Shown in pieces: positions 16,103 through 24,335 of a stretch of DNA of 64,000 nt (positions are counted from its first letter, which is position 1; each line of letters begins with the position of its first letter). Made by a program: the position numbers and the translations under genes. Origin of the DNA: JAJFJD01 sp965228425 (GTDB lineage: Bacteria > Pseudomonadota > Alphaproteobacteria > UBA8366); assembly GCA_965228425.1 (NCBI GenBank), contig OZ245815.1, forward strand, positions 2,976,001 through 3,040,000. The letters run 5' to 3'. The notes under the pieces are model-generated. The model was not told where the DNA came from and made no database searches. It saw nothing but the letters and a program-made list of their open reading frames with translations.

Positions 16103-17161
16103 CTATTGATCGGGCATCGTACGGGGCTGTTTGCCGTCGGCGATGCGCTGAATATCCTCGAAACGCTCGCGGGGCATGGGAATACCCGCTTCGAGCGATT
16201 CCGCCATGCTCTGGGCTTCCGGTTCGCCGGGAATCAGGACGGGAAGCGCCGGGTCCGCCGCCGGGGTGGCCTTGATGGTTCGGCAGAATGTCTCCATTTG
16301 CGCGTGGTAGGCCTCCTCGCCGAGCAGGCGGGCGGGATCCAGGGCGATGAAGAAATGAGCCACCCCTTGTGGTGTCTCATCCCGGCGAAAGAGTTGATTA
16401 ACGCCCGTGGCCGCCTGACCACCGGAGAGCACCCCCGACAGCATGTCCACCGCCAATGCCAATCCGTAGCCCTTGTGGCCGCCGATCGGCAGCACCCAGC
16501 CCTTCATTCCAGCCAGCGGATCGGTCGTTAGATGCCCGTCGGCATCCGCGGCCCAGCCTTCCGGGATCGTTTCGCCAGCTTCGTGGGCGTGACGCAGTTT
16601 GCTGTACGCGACCACGCTCTGCGCCATATCGAGGATGAAATCGGGACCGTCGCGGCGGGGTGCGGCGATCCCGATCGGGTTGTTGCCATGGGCGAGAGCC
16701 GCGCCGCGCCACGGCGCCATGACCGGCTGCGTATTCGTGCCCATGATCGAAACCAAGCCGGCGTCGCAGGCGCGCGCCGCATAGGGGGCGACCGGGCCGA
16801 AATGGTGACTGTTGCGGCACCCGACATAGGCCATGCCGCTTTCCTTGGCTAATCGGATGGCGGCTGCGACGCCGCGGCTGCCGATGACCGGTCCCATGCC
16901 GTTCCCGCCGTCGATAATGGCCAGGCAGGGCGACCGTTCTTCGACCGTAATCTCGGGATCGGCAACGATCGCACCGTCCAGGATGCGCTGACAGTAGATG
17001 ATGACGCGGCGGGTTCCGTGCGTGCTGATGCCCATCAGGTCGCCGACCACGAGGATATCGGCGGCCGCGTCGGCGTCGTCGGCGGGTACGCCGACACGCT
17101 CGAAAGCGGCGCGGCAAACGGTGTGAAGGTCGTCTTTCGGGATGCGGATGATGTCGGTCAC
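16103..17161 (-). CDS. Ldh-family NAD(P)-dependent oxidoreductase (malate/L-lactate/ureidoglycolate dehydrogenase type)
   Basis: A 352-residue cytosolic dehydrogenase of the type-2 malate/L-lactate superfamily (not Rossmann). Signature blocks are GDLMGISTHGTRRVIIY with the catalytic-region His, MAYVGCRNSHHFGPVAPYA, HGNNPIGIAAPR, and GGHKGYGLALAVDMLSGVLSGG. The start is the GTG at 17161 with GGAAG seven bases upstream; the open frame continues to 17254 but the extra residues look non-coding. Substrate cannot be told from sequence: malate, lactate, ureidoglycolate, sulfolactate and 2,3-diketogulonate enzymes share these motifs. Confidence 0.88.
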   Translation of the reverse strand: MTDIIRIPKDDLHTVCRAAFERVGVPADDADAAADILVVGDLMGISTHGTRRVIIYCQRILDGAIVADPEITVEERSPCLAIIDGGNGMGPVIGSRGVAAAIRLAKESGMAYVGCRNSHHFGPVAPYAARACDAGLVSIMGTNTQPVMAPWRGAALAHGNNPIGIAAPRRDGPDFILDMAQSVVAYSKLRHAHEAGETIPEGWAADADGHLTTDPLAGMKGWVLPIGGHKGYGLALAVDMLSGVLSGGQAATGVNQLFRRDETPQGVAHFFIALDPARLLGEEAYHAQMETFCRTIKATPAADPALPVLIPGEPEAQSMAESLEAGIPMPRERFEDIQRIADGKQPRTMPDQ

Positions 17162-17237
17162 GATGATCTTCCAAAGCGGGGTATGGCGTAAAAGGCTATG
17201 CGTTCGGCCGCGACGGCGCAAGACGAGGGGGGACGAA

Positions 17238-17268
17238 TGAAAAACGGGCCCCATCGAAATGGGGCCCG
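17238..17268 (-). terminator. Terminator of the VWA lipoprotein operon
   Basis: CGGGCCCCAT and ATGGGGCCCG (17245-17254 and 17259-17268) form a perfect 10-bp stem with a four-base loop. Read on the minus strand it is followed by TTTTTC. It lies 37 bp beyond the stop of the VWA gene. Confidence 0.88.
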
Positions 17269-17305
17269 TGAGTCGGTCGAAATTTTCTTGAACGTCCGGG
17301 AGTGG

Positions 17306-17956
17306 TTAGTTCAACAAAACATTATCCAATCGGTCGAGATCGTTGATGACCTGCCATGCGCCGCCGCCGGATTCGACGCGGCCCTGCCAGTTATTCAAGC
17401 GGTTCATGTAATCCCGCGGATCGACGTTGTCGCTGCGCAATTTGGTGACGTTGAGCGCAACGACATTGACTCCGTCGAGCGGCAGGGAGATGTCGCGGAT
17501 ATATCCCTTCTTCAGGTCTTCGGCGAGATCCGAGAAGATCAGGATTGTCTTATTCCCCGGATTCTTCTCGGTCAGGTATTCCGAAGCCTGCAGCAGGCCG
17601 CCGGTAATATCCGTATACCGCGCCGGTCGGACCCGCTTGACGAAGGTGTTGATGGCATCGCGAAACTGGCGTTTCTCCTTGTTTGCGACGCTCGGCCGAT
17701 CGTCGAAGGTGGCCTTCGCGACGATGTCCTTCTCGCTGAAGCTGCCGGTGTCGATCCGGGCGACGGCGAAGGAGTCGCCGGGATCCAGACGCGTCAGGAT
17801 CACGTTGATGATCTGCTGCGCCTTCCGGAGCTCCTCGGTATAAGTCCCCGACGTATCGAGCAGCAGGTAGACGCCGCGGTTCTGCGGAGTCGCCTCGCCG
17901 CAGGCGGTCAACGCCAACAGGCCCAGAGCCGCAATACATGAGGTCAGACGTTTCAT
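17306..17956 (-). CDS. VWA-domain lipoprotein
   Basis: A 216-residue predicted lipoprotein. The signal MKRLTSCIAALGLLALTAC ends in a lipobox, followed by Gly-Glu, not the Asp that retains E. coli lipoproteins in the inner membrane. The rest is a von Willebrand factor A domain: the MIDAS motif appears as LLLDTSGTYTE (D-x-S-x-T, with Thr replacing the last Ser), then YTDITGG and ILIFSDLAED, so metal coordination looks intact. The ATG overlaps the stop of the upstream membrane-protein gene (TAATG), implying translational coupling. I know no characterised homolog by name. Role inferred: periplasmic metal-dependent protein-binding partner of the membrane protein. Confidence 0.8.
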   Translation of the reverse strand: MKRLTSCIAALGLLALTACGEATPQNRGVYLLLDTSGTYTEELRKAQQIINVILTRLDPGDSFAVARIDTGSFSEKDIVAKATFDDRPSVANKEKRQFRDAINTFVKRVRPARYTDITGGLLQASEYLTEKNPGNKTILIFSDLAEDLKKGYIRDISLPLDGVNVVALNVTKLRSDNVDPRDYMNRLNNWQGRVESGGGAWQVINDLDRLDNVLLN

Positions 17957-19401
17957 TACAGCACCTCTCTTGCTGTTGCCGGATCGTGGTCGTCCCGCAT
18001 ATCGGCGTGATGCGCCTTGATACGCCGTTCGAGCCACAGCGGCAGGAAGATGATCATGTCGTACAGGTCCACCAGGATCGCGCCCATGTGATGGAACACG
18101 CTGCCCAGCAGCCGCAGGAAGAGCGCCAGCGCCCGCATCAGGGCGCCTCCGACGAGTCCGAGAACGGTCCGGAGCGAGTGCACGAAGGTTTCCAGCGGAA
18201 TTGCGACGAACACCAAGGCGAAGGGCAGGATGAAGCCCATCCCCATTTGAGCCGCCGTGGTGATCCACACGAAGTTGGATGCATCCACGGCCAAGCTCTG
18301 CTGGGCGCCGCGTAGCAAGGCGCTGGTGGCCAACTCGTCCTGTAACAGGATTTCCCGCATATAGGCGAGGCCGGCCTCGACGCTTGCCAACAGGAACAGG
18401 ATCGAGAAGGTCGTCCAGATCATGCGGACGCGCATCTTGTCGGGCAGCGCGCTGATGACCGGGAACAGTCGGGTGATCCGAAGCGATTCCATCAGGAACA
18501 GCCCCATGGATATCTCGACCATGATGATCACCAGCGCGGCGATATCGGAAATCTTGAAGGCACCGATCGTGTTGTTGCCGCCGACCATTTCGGCCATCGG
18601 GCGCGCGATCAGATGGAAGTTGATCATGGCGCCGCCGATCGCGATAGCCAACACAAGCGCGGACACGAAGAACTGCACCAGCGACGATGAAGACAGCATG
18701 CGCGCTGCGCGATCCGACCCTTGGAGGATGTTCTCGTACTCCTCCATATGGCGGTCGATGACCTTCGCGCGATGCAGCAGGGTATTGACGTTTTTGTCCG
18801 TCGCCGAAAGCTGCTGCTGAATCTTGCGCCAATGGGGCAGCATGTTCCGCAGGAATTTGTGGCGGTCCCGCGTGGCGTCGCGATACTGATCACGGGCCTT
18901 CTGCTGCGCTTCCACCAGGGATTCGTGAATCTTGTCGAGAATATTCGCGACCATCGGGTCGCCTTTCGACGGGATGTTCGCCACCGCCTCGACGGCGTTG
19001 GCCCATCCGGGCGGCGTCGGAGGGACTTCGGCACTCTGCCTATGGTCTTCCTCGACGCTTGCGATCTGTTCCTCGATCTTGCGTTGCAGGGCCGGGCATT
19101 CGGCCAGGTCCCGCTGAACGGCTGCGTCCATTCGCTCGAATTCACGCTCGATGATATGTTCCGCGGCTTCGCGCCCGGCAGCCAGCAGAACTTCGCGGTT
19201 CCGTTCGGTCATGCGCTTTTCCGCCTTGAAGACGGAGTGCGCGGCAAGACGTAACGTCGCGTGCAGGACGCGCGCCAGTGACATGATGGCGTTATGGGCG
19301 GGTGCCCGGGTCAGATATAGGGCGATGACTGCGAGTAGTATGACCGTGAGCCAGGTCAAAACGGATCCTGACCCCGCCGACAGCGAGTTGAAGAACGGCA
19401 T
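17956..19401 (-). CDS. Polytopic membrane protein coupled to the VWA lipoprotein
   Basis: A 481-residue inner-membrane protein of unknown family. One N-terminal membrane segment (residues about 14-32) is followed by about 180 charged, probably coiled-coil residues (many Glu/Arg/Gln; HHR-rich). Four further hydrophobic segments lie near 230-255, 270-292, 305-330 and 355-385, then an amphipathic C-terminal region near 395-450. The start is the ATG at 19401 with GGAGGGGG nine bases upstream; the frame runs 12 codons further but without such a site. It overlaps the VWA gene by one base. The pairing suggests an envelope complex with a cytoplasmic or periplasmic coiled-coil arm. No enzymatic motif seen. 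Confidence 0.72.
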   Translation of the reverse strand: MPFFNSLSAGSGSVLTWLTVILLAVIALYLTRAPAHNAIMSLARVLHATLRLAAHSVFKAEKRMTERNREVLLAAGREAAEHIIEREFERMDAAVQRDLAECPALQRKIEEQIASVEEDHRQSAEVPPTPPGWANAVEAVANIPSKGDPMVANILDKIHESLVEAQQKARDQYRDATRDRHKFLRNMLPHWRKIQQQLSATDKNVNTLLHRAKVIDRHMEEYENILQGSDRAARMLSSSSLVQFFVSALVLAIAIGGAMINFHLIARPMAEMVGGNNTIGAFKISDIAALVIIMVEISMGLFLMESLRITRLFPVISALPDKMRVRMIWTTFSILFLLASVEAGLAYMREILLQDELATSALLRGAQQSLAVDASNFVWITTAAQMGMGFILPFALVFVAIPLETFVHSLRTVLGLVGGALMRALALFLRLLGSVFHHMGAILVDLYDMIIFLPLWLERRIKAHHADMRDDHDPATAREVL

Positions 19402-19786
19402 TGTTAACCCCCTCCATGACCGGTCGACCGTGGCCATTTGACCATCGTTCGCCAGTCACCCTCCGACATTCTCCTAGCCGAATGATTGGCCGATATTGAT
19501 AACAATTCGTTAATTAAAACTAAGGTTTCGTTAATTTCGTGGTTAATCCGACTGACTCAATATTCAGTGAAATCAAATATATACGATGTATTTGAAATTC
19601 AATATTGAGTTAACTTTCATGAATACTGTCCCATCCCTTAGCGGCGAGAATAAGGCGAGACTACGGCGGGAGCGGGAATTGCGGGGACGGTACCCGGTCT
19701 GGCCCGGTCCCTTTCGGTGTCGGCGGGACGGGGCGGGGAGCGGGCAAAGTCCTGCCGGCTCCCCGGGTTTGCGGCAGTCGGCTTGA
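19402..19786. other. Intergenic region: promoter side of the VWA operon
   Basis: No convincing gene. 19490-19620 is strongly AT-rich with three GTTAAT repeats and probably holds the operon promoter. 19640-19786 is GC-rich and contains a CTGCCG...CGGCAG hairpin (about 19751-19777) that may weakly terminate the SDR gene at 19787. A 66-codon open frame (19586-19786, plus) has unremarkable composition and I do not call it. Confidence 0.5.
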
Positions 19787-20560
19787 CTACCGGCTCGCCA
19801 TGACACCGCCGTCCACCGGCAAAATCGTGCCGGTGATCCAGGATGCTTCGTCGGAGGCCAGGAACAGAATAGCGCCGACCACATCGTCCGGCTGTCCGTT
19901 TCGGCCCAGCGGATGGAAATCATTGAAGGTCGGTAGAACGGCTTTGACTTCGTCGGGTGTCAAGAACGTGCCAAAAACCGGGGTTTCCACCACCGCCGGC
20001 GCGACCGCGTTGATCCGGATCTTCGACGGGGCGAGCTCGACCGCCAAATTTCGGACCATGGCGTGTACGCCGGCTTTCGCCGCCGAGTAAGCGCTGGAAG
20101 GGGTCGCTGTGACGGCGCGTTCCGCCCACATGGACCCCGTTTGGACAATTGCACCGCCGCCGCGCTGTTCCATCGCCCTGGCCGCTGCCTGAGCCATGAA
20201 GAACTTCCCCTTCAGTATGGTCGTGATGTAGCGGTCGAAATCCTCCTCCGTATGGTCGAGAAAGGGCGTCGGTTTGAAGATTCCGGCATTGTTTAACAGG
20301 ATGTCGACGCCACCGAAGTGGGTATGGGCGATATCTACGGCACGCTCGCCGGTTTCCGGATGGCCGACATCGGCCGCCAAGGTGGCGACGTGTTTACCGG
20401 TCGGGTCGACCGCTTTGGCGGCGTCCGTAATGACGTCTTCGCGGCGGCCAAGAATAACGGCCGAACCGCCTTGTTTCACGAATCGTTGGGCCGCCCGGAA
20501 ACCAATGCCGGTTCCGCCGCCCGTTATGATCGCAACTTTGTTTTCGAATTTGGTCATCAT
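19787..20560 (-). CDS. SDR-family oxidoreductase under TetR control
   Basis: A 257-residue classical short-chain dehydrogenase. It has TGGGTGIG cofactor binding near residue 13, NNAG near 90, and the catalytic Ser...YSAAK with Tyr and Lys near 160. The C-terminal ITGTILPVDGG is typical. It is probably NADP(H)-dependent (Arg after the second beta strand, LGRRED) but the substrate is unknown. Two ATGs (20560, 20557) are possible, GAGAG just upstream. It is divergent from a TetR regulator, with a duplicated operator between them, so it is probably the regulator's main target. Confidence 0.9.
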   Translation of the reverse strand: MMTKFENKVAIITGGGTGIGFRAAQRFVKQGGSAVILGRREDVITDAAKAVDPTGKHVATLAADVGHPETGERAVDIAHTHFGGVDILLNNAGIFKPTPFLDHTEEDFDRYITTILKGKFFMAQAAARAMEQRGGGAIVQTGSMWAERAVTATPSSAYSAAKAGVHAMVRNLAVELAPSKIRINAVAPAVVETPVFGTFLTPDEVKAVLPTFNDFHPLGRNGQPDDVVGAILFLASDEASWITGTILPVDGGVMASR

Positions 20561-20580
20561 CTCTCGCTTTGTGAGTTAAT

Positions 20581-20641
20581 CTATCGATAGATAGGGAGCT
20601 AGGCCTTGCTGAGATGCAATTCAATGCCTATCTATCGATAG
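20581..20641. promoter_or_regulatory. Two-site operator between SDR and TetR genes
   Basis: CTATCGATAGATAGG (20581-20595) is repeated as its exact reverse complement CCTATCTATCGATAG (20627-20641), 46 bp apart centre to centre. Each copy contains the palindrome CTATCGATAG. The first copy lies 20 bp before the SDR start and the second 35 bp before the TetR start, as expected for a repressor controlling both genes. Confidence 0.75.
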
Positions 20642-20676
20642 GTCATAACAAGATCGTGAGAAGTGAGGGTGTAAGG

Positions 20677-21255
20677 ATGCCTGAGATGACGAGCACACGA
20701 GACCGTATCATCGCGGCGGCCGAGGTCCGCATGCGTGACGGCGGCTATCACGGGTTCTCGTTCCGGGAGATTGCGGCGGACGTCGGCATTAAGAGCGCAA
20801 GTGTGCACCATCATTTTCCGGCCAAGGAAGACTTGGCGTTCGCCGTTGTCGACGGGTACACGGAGCGCTTTATCGAGACGCTTGGCGATCCCGCCGATCC
20901 CGGCAAGAGCCCGGGAGCTCTGATTGACCGCTACATTGATTTGTTTCGCCGGGCGTTGATCGTAGAACGCCGGATGTGCCTATGCGGCCTATTGGGATCG
21001 GAGGTAAAGGCATTGCCCGATCGGGTCAGCGTGGGCACCCGAACGTTCTTCCAGCGTCATATCGAGTGGCTGTCCAAGGTCTTTCGGTCGGCCGATCCGG
21101 CGGCAACCCAAGATGTGATCGACGCCCGGGCGATGCGGTTCGTTGCGACGCTCGAAGGCGCACTTTTGGTCGCTCAGAGCCTTGATGAGCCGGAGGTGTT
21201 CGAAAGGATCGTCAGCGCAACCTTAGCGACCCTTGATATCGGAAGTTCGGAGTAG
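20677..21255 (+). CDS. TetR/AcrR-family transcriptional regulator
   Basis: A 192-residue repressor-type regulator. The N-terminal helix-turn-helix is clear (RDRIIAAAEVRMRDGGYHGFSFREIA; recognition helix SASVHHHFPAKEDL), followed by a ligand-binding helical domain of normal size with a CLCGLLGSE segment seen in several TetR proteins. The start is the ATG at 20677 directly after GTAAGG; 20686 is an alternative. Divergent from the SDR gene with shared operator sites. Ligand unknown. Confidence 0.9.
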   Translation: MPEMTSTRDRIIAAAEVRMRDGGYHGFSFREIAADVGIKSASVHHHFPAKEDLAFAVVDGYTERFIETLGDPADPGKSPGALIDRYIDLFRRALIVERRMCLCGLLGSEVKALPDRVSVGTRTFFQRHIEWLSKVFRSADPAATQDVIDARAMRFVATLEGALLVAQSLDEPEVFERIVSATLATLDIGSSE

Positions 21256-21289
21256 GGCCGCATCCGGGTCCGTTCGTCAGAAATCAAGA

Positions 21290-22174
21290 TTACCGTTTGG
21301 CGGTTGTGCGGCCGGGCAATTGGCCGATGAAGTCCGCGATCGTGTCTACCACGCCATCTTTTTCCTGGAAGGGTTCGGCGAGCGCCAACAGGATACCGAT
21401 ATGTCCAATGTCGTCGAGTTCGACAAGCCTGACGGGAACACGCGCTTCTTTCAGTTTCTTGGTCAACTCGATCGAATTCTCGGGCCAGACGGTCGTGTCG
21501 TCCTTACCGTGCAGCAGGAGCGAGGGCGCTTGGCCGGGCATCACGAAGGTGACGGGACGGGCTTCGTCCGGGCGTTTCGCCGTCTCGAAGATGGGCCGGA
21601 GACTGGCATATTTCAACGGGTCGAAATAATAGGGTCCGGCGAGCCCGACGAGGCCCGCGATCGACGCCATGGGAACGCCAGCGGCCGTTAGATAATGGTC
21701 GTCATAGGCGAGGAGGGCAGCGATATGGGCGCCAGCCGAATGCCCGGATAGGATGATGCGGTTCGGGTCGCCGCCGTACCGCGAGATGTTCTTACGGACC
21801 CAGGCGACGGCGGCCGCGGCGTCCTCGACGAAGGCCGGGAATCGCACCTCGGGGTAGGTCCGGTAATCGGGAACGACGGTGACATAGCCGCGCGAGGCAA
21901 AGGCCTGGCCCGCAAACCTGTAATTCTCGCGCTTTCCGTTCTTCCAGCTTCCGCCATACAGAAAAATCACGACCGGCTTCTCGCCGTTCGCATTGTCGGG
22001 CTTGTAAACATCGAGACGTTGCCGGGCCTCGGGGCCGTAGGCGATATCGACCGCGCGCTCGTGACCGTCTTCCGGCACCAACGCGTTAATTGCCGACAAG
22101 GGCGAGCAACCGGGAATGAACAAAAGAGCGGCGGCCGCGAGGCCGAAACGCAAATACTGTAGATTGTACATCAT
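21290..22174 (-). CDS. Alpha/beta-hydrolase lipoprotein (esterase-like)
   Basis: About 294 residues. A lipoprotein-type signal (LAAAALLFIPGC) is followed by an alpha/beta-hydrolase fold of the BD-FAE/hormone-sensitive-lipase sort: oxyanion motif VVIFLYGGSW, nucleophile elbow SGHSAGAH, a late Asp (LLLHGKDDTTV) and His in DIGHIGIL. It probably hydrolyses short acyl esters at the outer membrane or periplasm. The start is uncertain: ATG at 22174 or 22171, or GTG at 22180, none with a strong ribosome-binding site. Convergent with the TetR gene. Confidence 0.85.
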   Translation of the reverse strand: MMYNLQYLRFGLAAAALLFIPGCSPLSAINALVPEDGHERAVDIAYGPEARQRLDVYKPDNANGEKPVVIFLYGGSWKNGKRENYRFAGQAFASRGYVTVVPDYRTYPEVRFPAFVEDAAAAVAWVRKNISRYGGDPNRIILSGHSAGAHIAALLAYDDHYLTAAGVPMASIAGLVGLAGPYYFDPLKYASLRPIFETAKRPDEARPVTFVMPGQAPSLLLHGKDDTTVWPENSIELTKKLKEARVPVRLVELDDIGHIGILLALAEPFQEKDGVVDTIADFIGQLPGRTTAKR

Positions 22175-22240
22175 CAGCACTATCTACGTATCCAAAACCC
22201 GATTGGATGACTCAGGCTTGGGATTTAACCGGACCTAAGC

Positions 22241-23269
22241 TCAGATCTTGAATTTCGTCATCACCGTTTCGGACCATTCGCGCATGAATCGTTCCTTATC
22301 CGCGAAATGAACGCTCATCCAGAAATGATGCGCGCCGGCCTCCGCGGCCGCCTCGATCTTGGCCACGCAGTCGTCCACGGTGCCGACGATGGCGAATCGG
22401 TCCGCCAGATAGTCCACCAAGCCCAGGTCCTCGATCATCGTCACGTTGTCGCTGCCGGGCATCTGATGTTGATCGAACCGGTAGCGCTTCTTGGCCTCAC
22501 GAATCTTGTCGAGGAACTGGCTGGGGATATGTTTGCCCTCGGTCGTGAACCGGCCGAGATGCTTCGCGCCCGACGCGAGGGAATGCTTGATCTTGTCCAC
22601 CGCTTCGTCGCGGGTGTTCGCCACGCTGACCCAAGGGAACCAAGTCTTGTCGATGGCGTCATAGTCGCGCCCCGCGCGCTCCGCGCCACGCCTGATGCAG
22701 GCAAGCGCGTCCTCGATGACTTCCGGCAGCAAGCCGGTCTGAATGATCACGCCGTCGGCGACTTCACCCGCCAATTCAAGCGTCTTCGGTCCCGAGGCGG
22801 CGAGATAGACGGGAACATCCGCGGGGCCCCACGTCAGTTTCGCAGTTTCACCCTGGTAGACGGTCTCGCCGGTGGTCAGCAATTCGCGGATCGATGCGGT
22901 ATAGGCGCGGGTCTCGGCCATGCGGGCAGGGCGGACACCGGCGTTGTGAACGGAACTATCGCCACTTCCGACGCCAAGCACCGCCCGCCCAGGGGCCATT
23001 TCCGCCAACGTTGCTGCCCCGGACGCGGAAACCGCAGGATGACGCGTCATCGGGTTGATCACCCGCGGCCCGAACTTCACGCGCTCGGTTTCCTGCGCGC
23101 ACAGCGCGGCTGTGATGAAGACCTCTCTATAGAGAGATTGCGAATCGCCGATACCGACGGTGTCGAATCCGTTGTCTTCGGCGGTCCGGCACCAGGACAG
23201 GAACTCGTCCAGGGCGTTCGGCAAGAGGGTGACGCCGAAACCGACCCGTGTGTCTTCGCGTCGTAGCAT
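22241..23269 (-). CDS. LLM-class flavin-dependent oxidoreductase
   Basis: A 342-residue luciferase-like TIM-barrel enzyme of the methylene-H4MPT-reductase-like subgroup (VGFGVTLLPNALDEFLSWCRTAEDNGFD; FGPRVINPMTRHP; ATLAEMAPGRAVLGVGSGDSSVHN; VPVYLAASGPKTLELAGEVADGVI). It uses FMN or F420. The start is the ATG at 23269 with AAGGAG upstream; the frame runs on but the extra residues look non-coding. It follows two cyclase-family genes in the same orientation (33 bp gap), suggesting one catabolic operon 25355 to 22241. Substrate unknown. Confidence 0.87.
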   Translation of the reverse strand: MLRREDTRVGFGVTLLPNALDEFLSWCRTAEDNGFDTVGIGDSQSLYREVFITAALCAQETERVKFGPRVINPMTRHPAVSASGAATLAEMAPGRAVLGVGSGDSSVHNAGVRPARMAETRAYTASIRELLTTGETVYQGETAKLTWGPADVPVYLAASGPKTLELAGEVADGVIIQTGLLPEVIEDALACIRRGAERAGRDYDAIDKTWFPWVSVANTRDEAVDKIKHSLASGAKHLGRFTTEGKHIPSQFLDKIREAKKRYRFDQHQMPGSDNVTMIEDLGLVDYLADRFAIVGTVDDCVAKIEAAAEAGAHHFWMSVHFADKERFMREWSETVMTKFKI

Positions 23270-23301
23270 TCTTTTTCTTCTCCTTCGAAATACGGGATCG
23301 T

Positions 23302-24324
23302 TCAGACCGTGGCGACCGGGGTCGCGGGCGAACCGACCGCGCCGGGCAGCCGAAGCGGCGGGGCCGTCAGCAGGAACCGCGACCGGTTGTTGGAGCGCAG
23401 CCAGCCCGCCAGTTCGGTGAGGTACCACAGTTCGCCGAGATGGATACCGAGCTTGAACAGGCAGTGTTCGTGCAACGGCAGGGCGGCGCCCCGGTCTCCG
23501 AGCCGGGGGTCCGGACCCAGGCTTGAAGATCGTTCGACGGCAAGATTATCCGAGATGATCGCAGCAACCCCGCTGTCGGTTATCCATTGCAGCAGTTTAT
23601 CGTCGAAACCGTCCAGAACGGCGCAAAGTTCCCGGACCGAGTCATCCGGATCGCGTTTCATATCCAACAGCCGTTGGGACAATCCGGTGTGCAGGCAGAC
23701 CATGTCACCGGTTTCCACCTCGACCTTGTCCTCGTCCATGATGCGCATAAGCGTGTCGTAACCGACGGCCTGTCGTTCGTCGCCGAGATGATGTCGCAGG
23801 TCGATCATCACGCCGCGGCCCTGCACGCAGGTTTCGGCCATCCGGTCTACGGTGAGCGCGGCGGCCCCGACCTCGCCTTGCGTCGGTTCGCCGGTATCGC
23901 TGGCGACGACCGTGTGTCCGTTGTAGTAGACCTTCTCGGGCACACCGTCGCCGTCGGCGTCGAACATGGAGCCTTTATGCGCGAAGGCGTCCCATTGGGT
24001 GGAATACTGGCTGTACAGCGTCACCGCTTCGTCACAACTGACATCTGTGAACCGAGGGTCGATCTTCGATGCCTCCATGTGGAAATAGACATGGCCATGC
24101 GAATGCACCGGTTTGAACTTCGGCGGGAAGCGCGACGCGTTCAGCACGCTGCCGCCAGGGTAGTCGAGCGGCAGACTGAGACAGAAGACCTTACCGTCAC
24201 GCACCTCGGAAATGGCCTTCAAGCGCCGTTCGGGGGTAAGCAAATTCATCCGGCCATATTGATCGTCCGGTCCGAAATCGCCCCAATTGGAACCTTCTGG
24301 CCGGTTCTTCCAGCGGTTCGCCAT
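23302..24324 (-). CDS. Cyclase-family protein, copy 2 of a tandem pair
   Basis: A 340-residue protein of the cyclase/kynurenine-formamidase-like superfamily (metal-dependent amidase or cyclase). The family metal motif HxGTHxDxxxH is changed to QYSTQWDAFAH near residues 107-117: Asp and the last His remain, the first two His are Gln. Other conserved parts are CVQGRGVMIDLR and VEVETGDMVCLHTG. About half its residues match the neighbour at 24336, including an identical last 14 (PGAVGSPATPVATV), so the pair arose by duplication. Function unproven; the Gln variant is known in a subset of annotated cyclases. Confidence 0.82.
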   Translation of the reverse strand: MANRWKNRPEGSNWGDFGPDDQYGRMNLLTPERRLKAISEVRDGKVFCLSLPLDYPGGSVLNASRFPPKFKPVHSHGHVYFHMEASKIDPRFTDVSCDEAVTLYSQYSTQWDAFAHKGSMFDADGDGVPEKVYYNGHTVVASDTGEPTQGEVGAAALTVDRMAETCVQGRGVMIDLRHHLGDERQAVGYDTLMRIMDEDKVEVETGDMVCLHTGLSQRLLDMKRDPDDSVRELCAVLDGFDDKLLQWITDSGVAAIISDNLAVERSSSLGPDPRLGDRGAALPLHEHCLFKLGIHLGELWYLTELAGWLRSNNRSRFLLTAPPLRLPGAVGSPATPVATV

Positions 24325-24335
24325 GATTTATCTCC

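Noticed and set aside
19586..19786. 66-codon plus-strand ORF before the SDR stop
   Set aside because: No ribosome-binding site, Arg/Gly-rich product, and it overlaps a likely terminator region.
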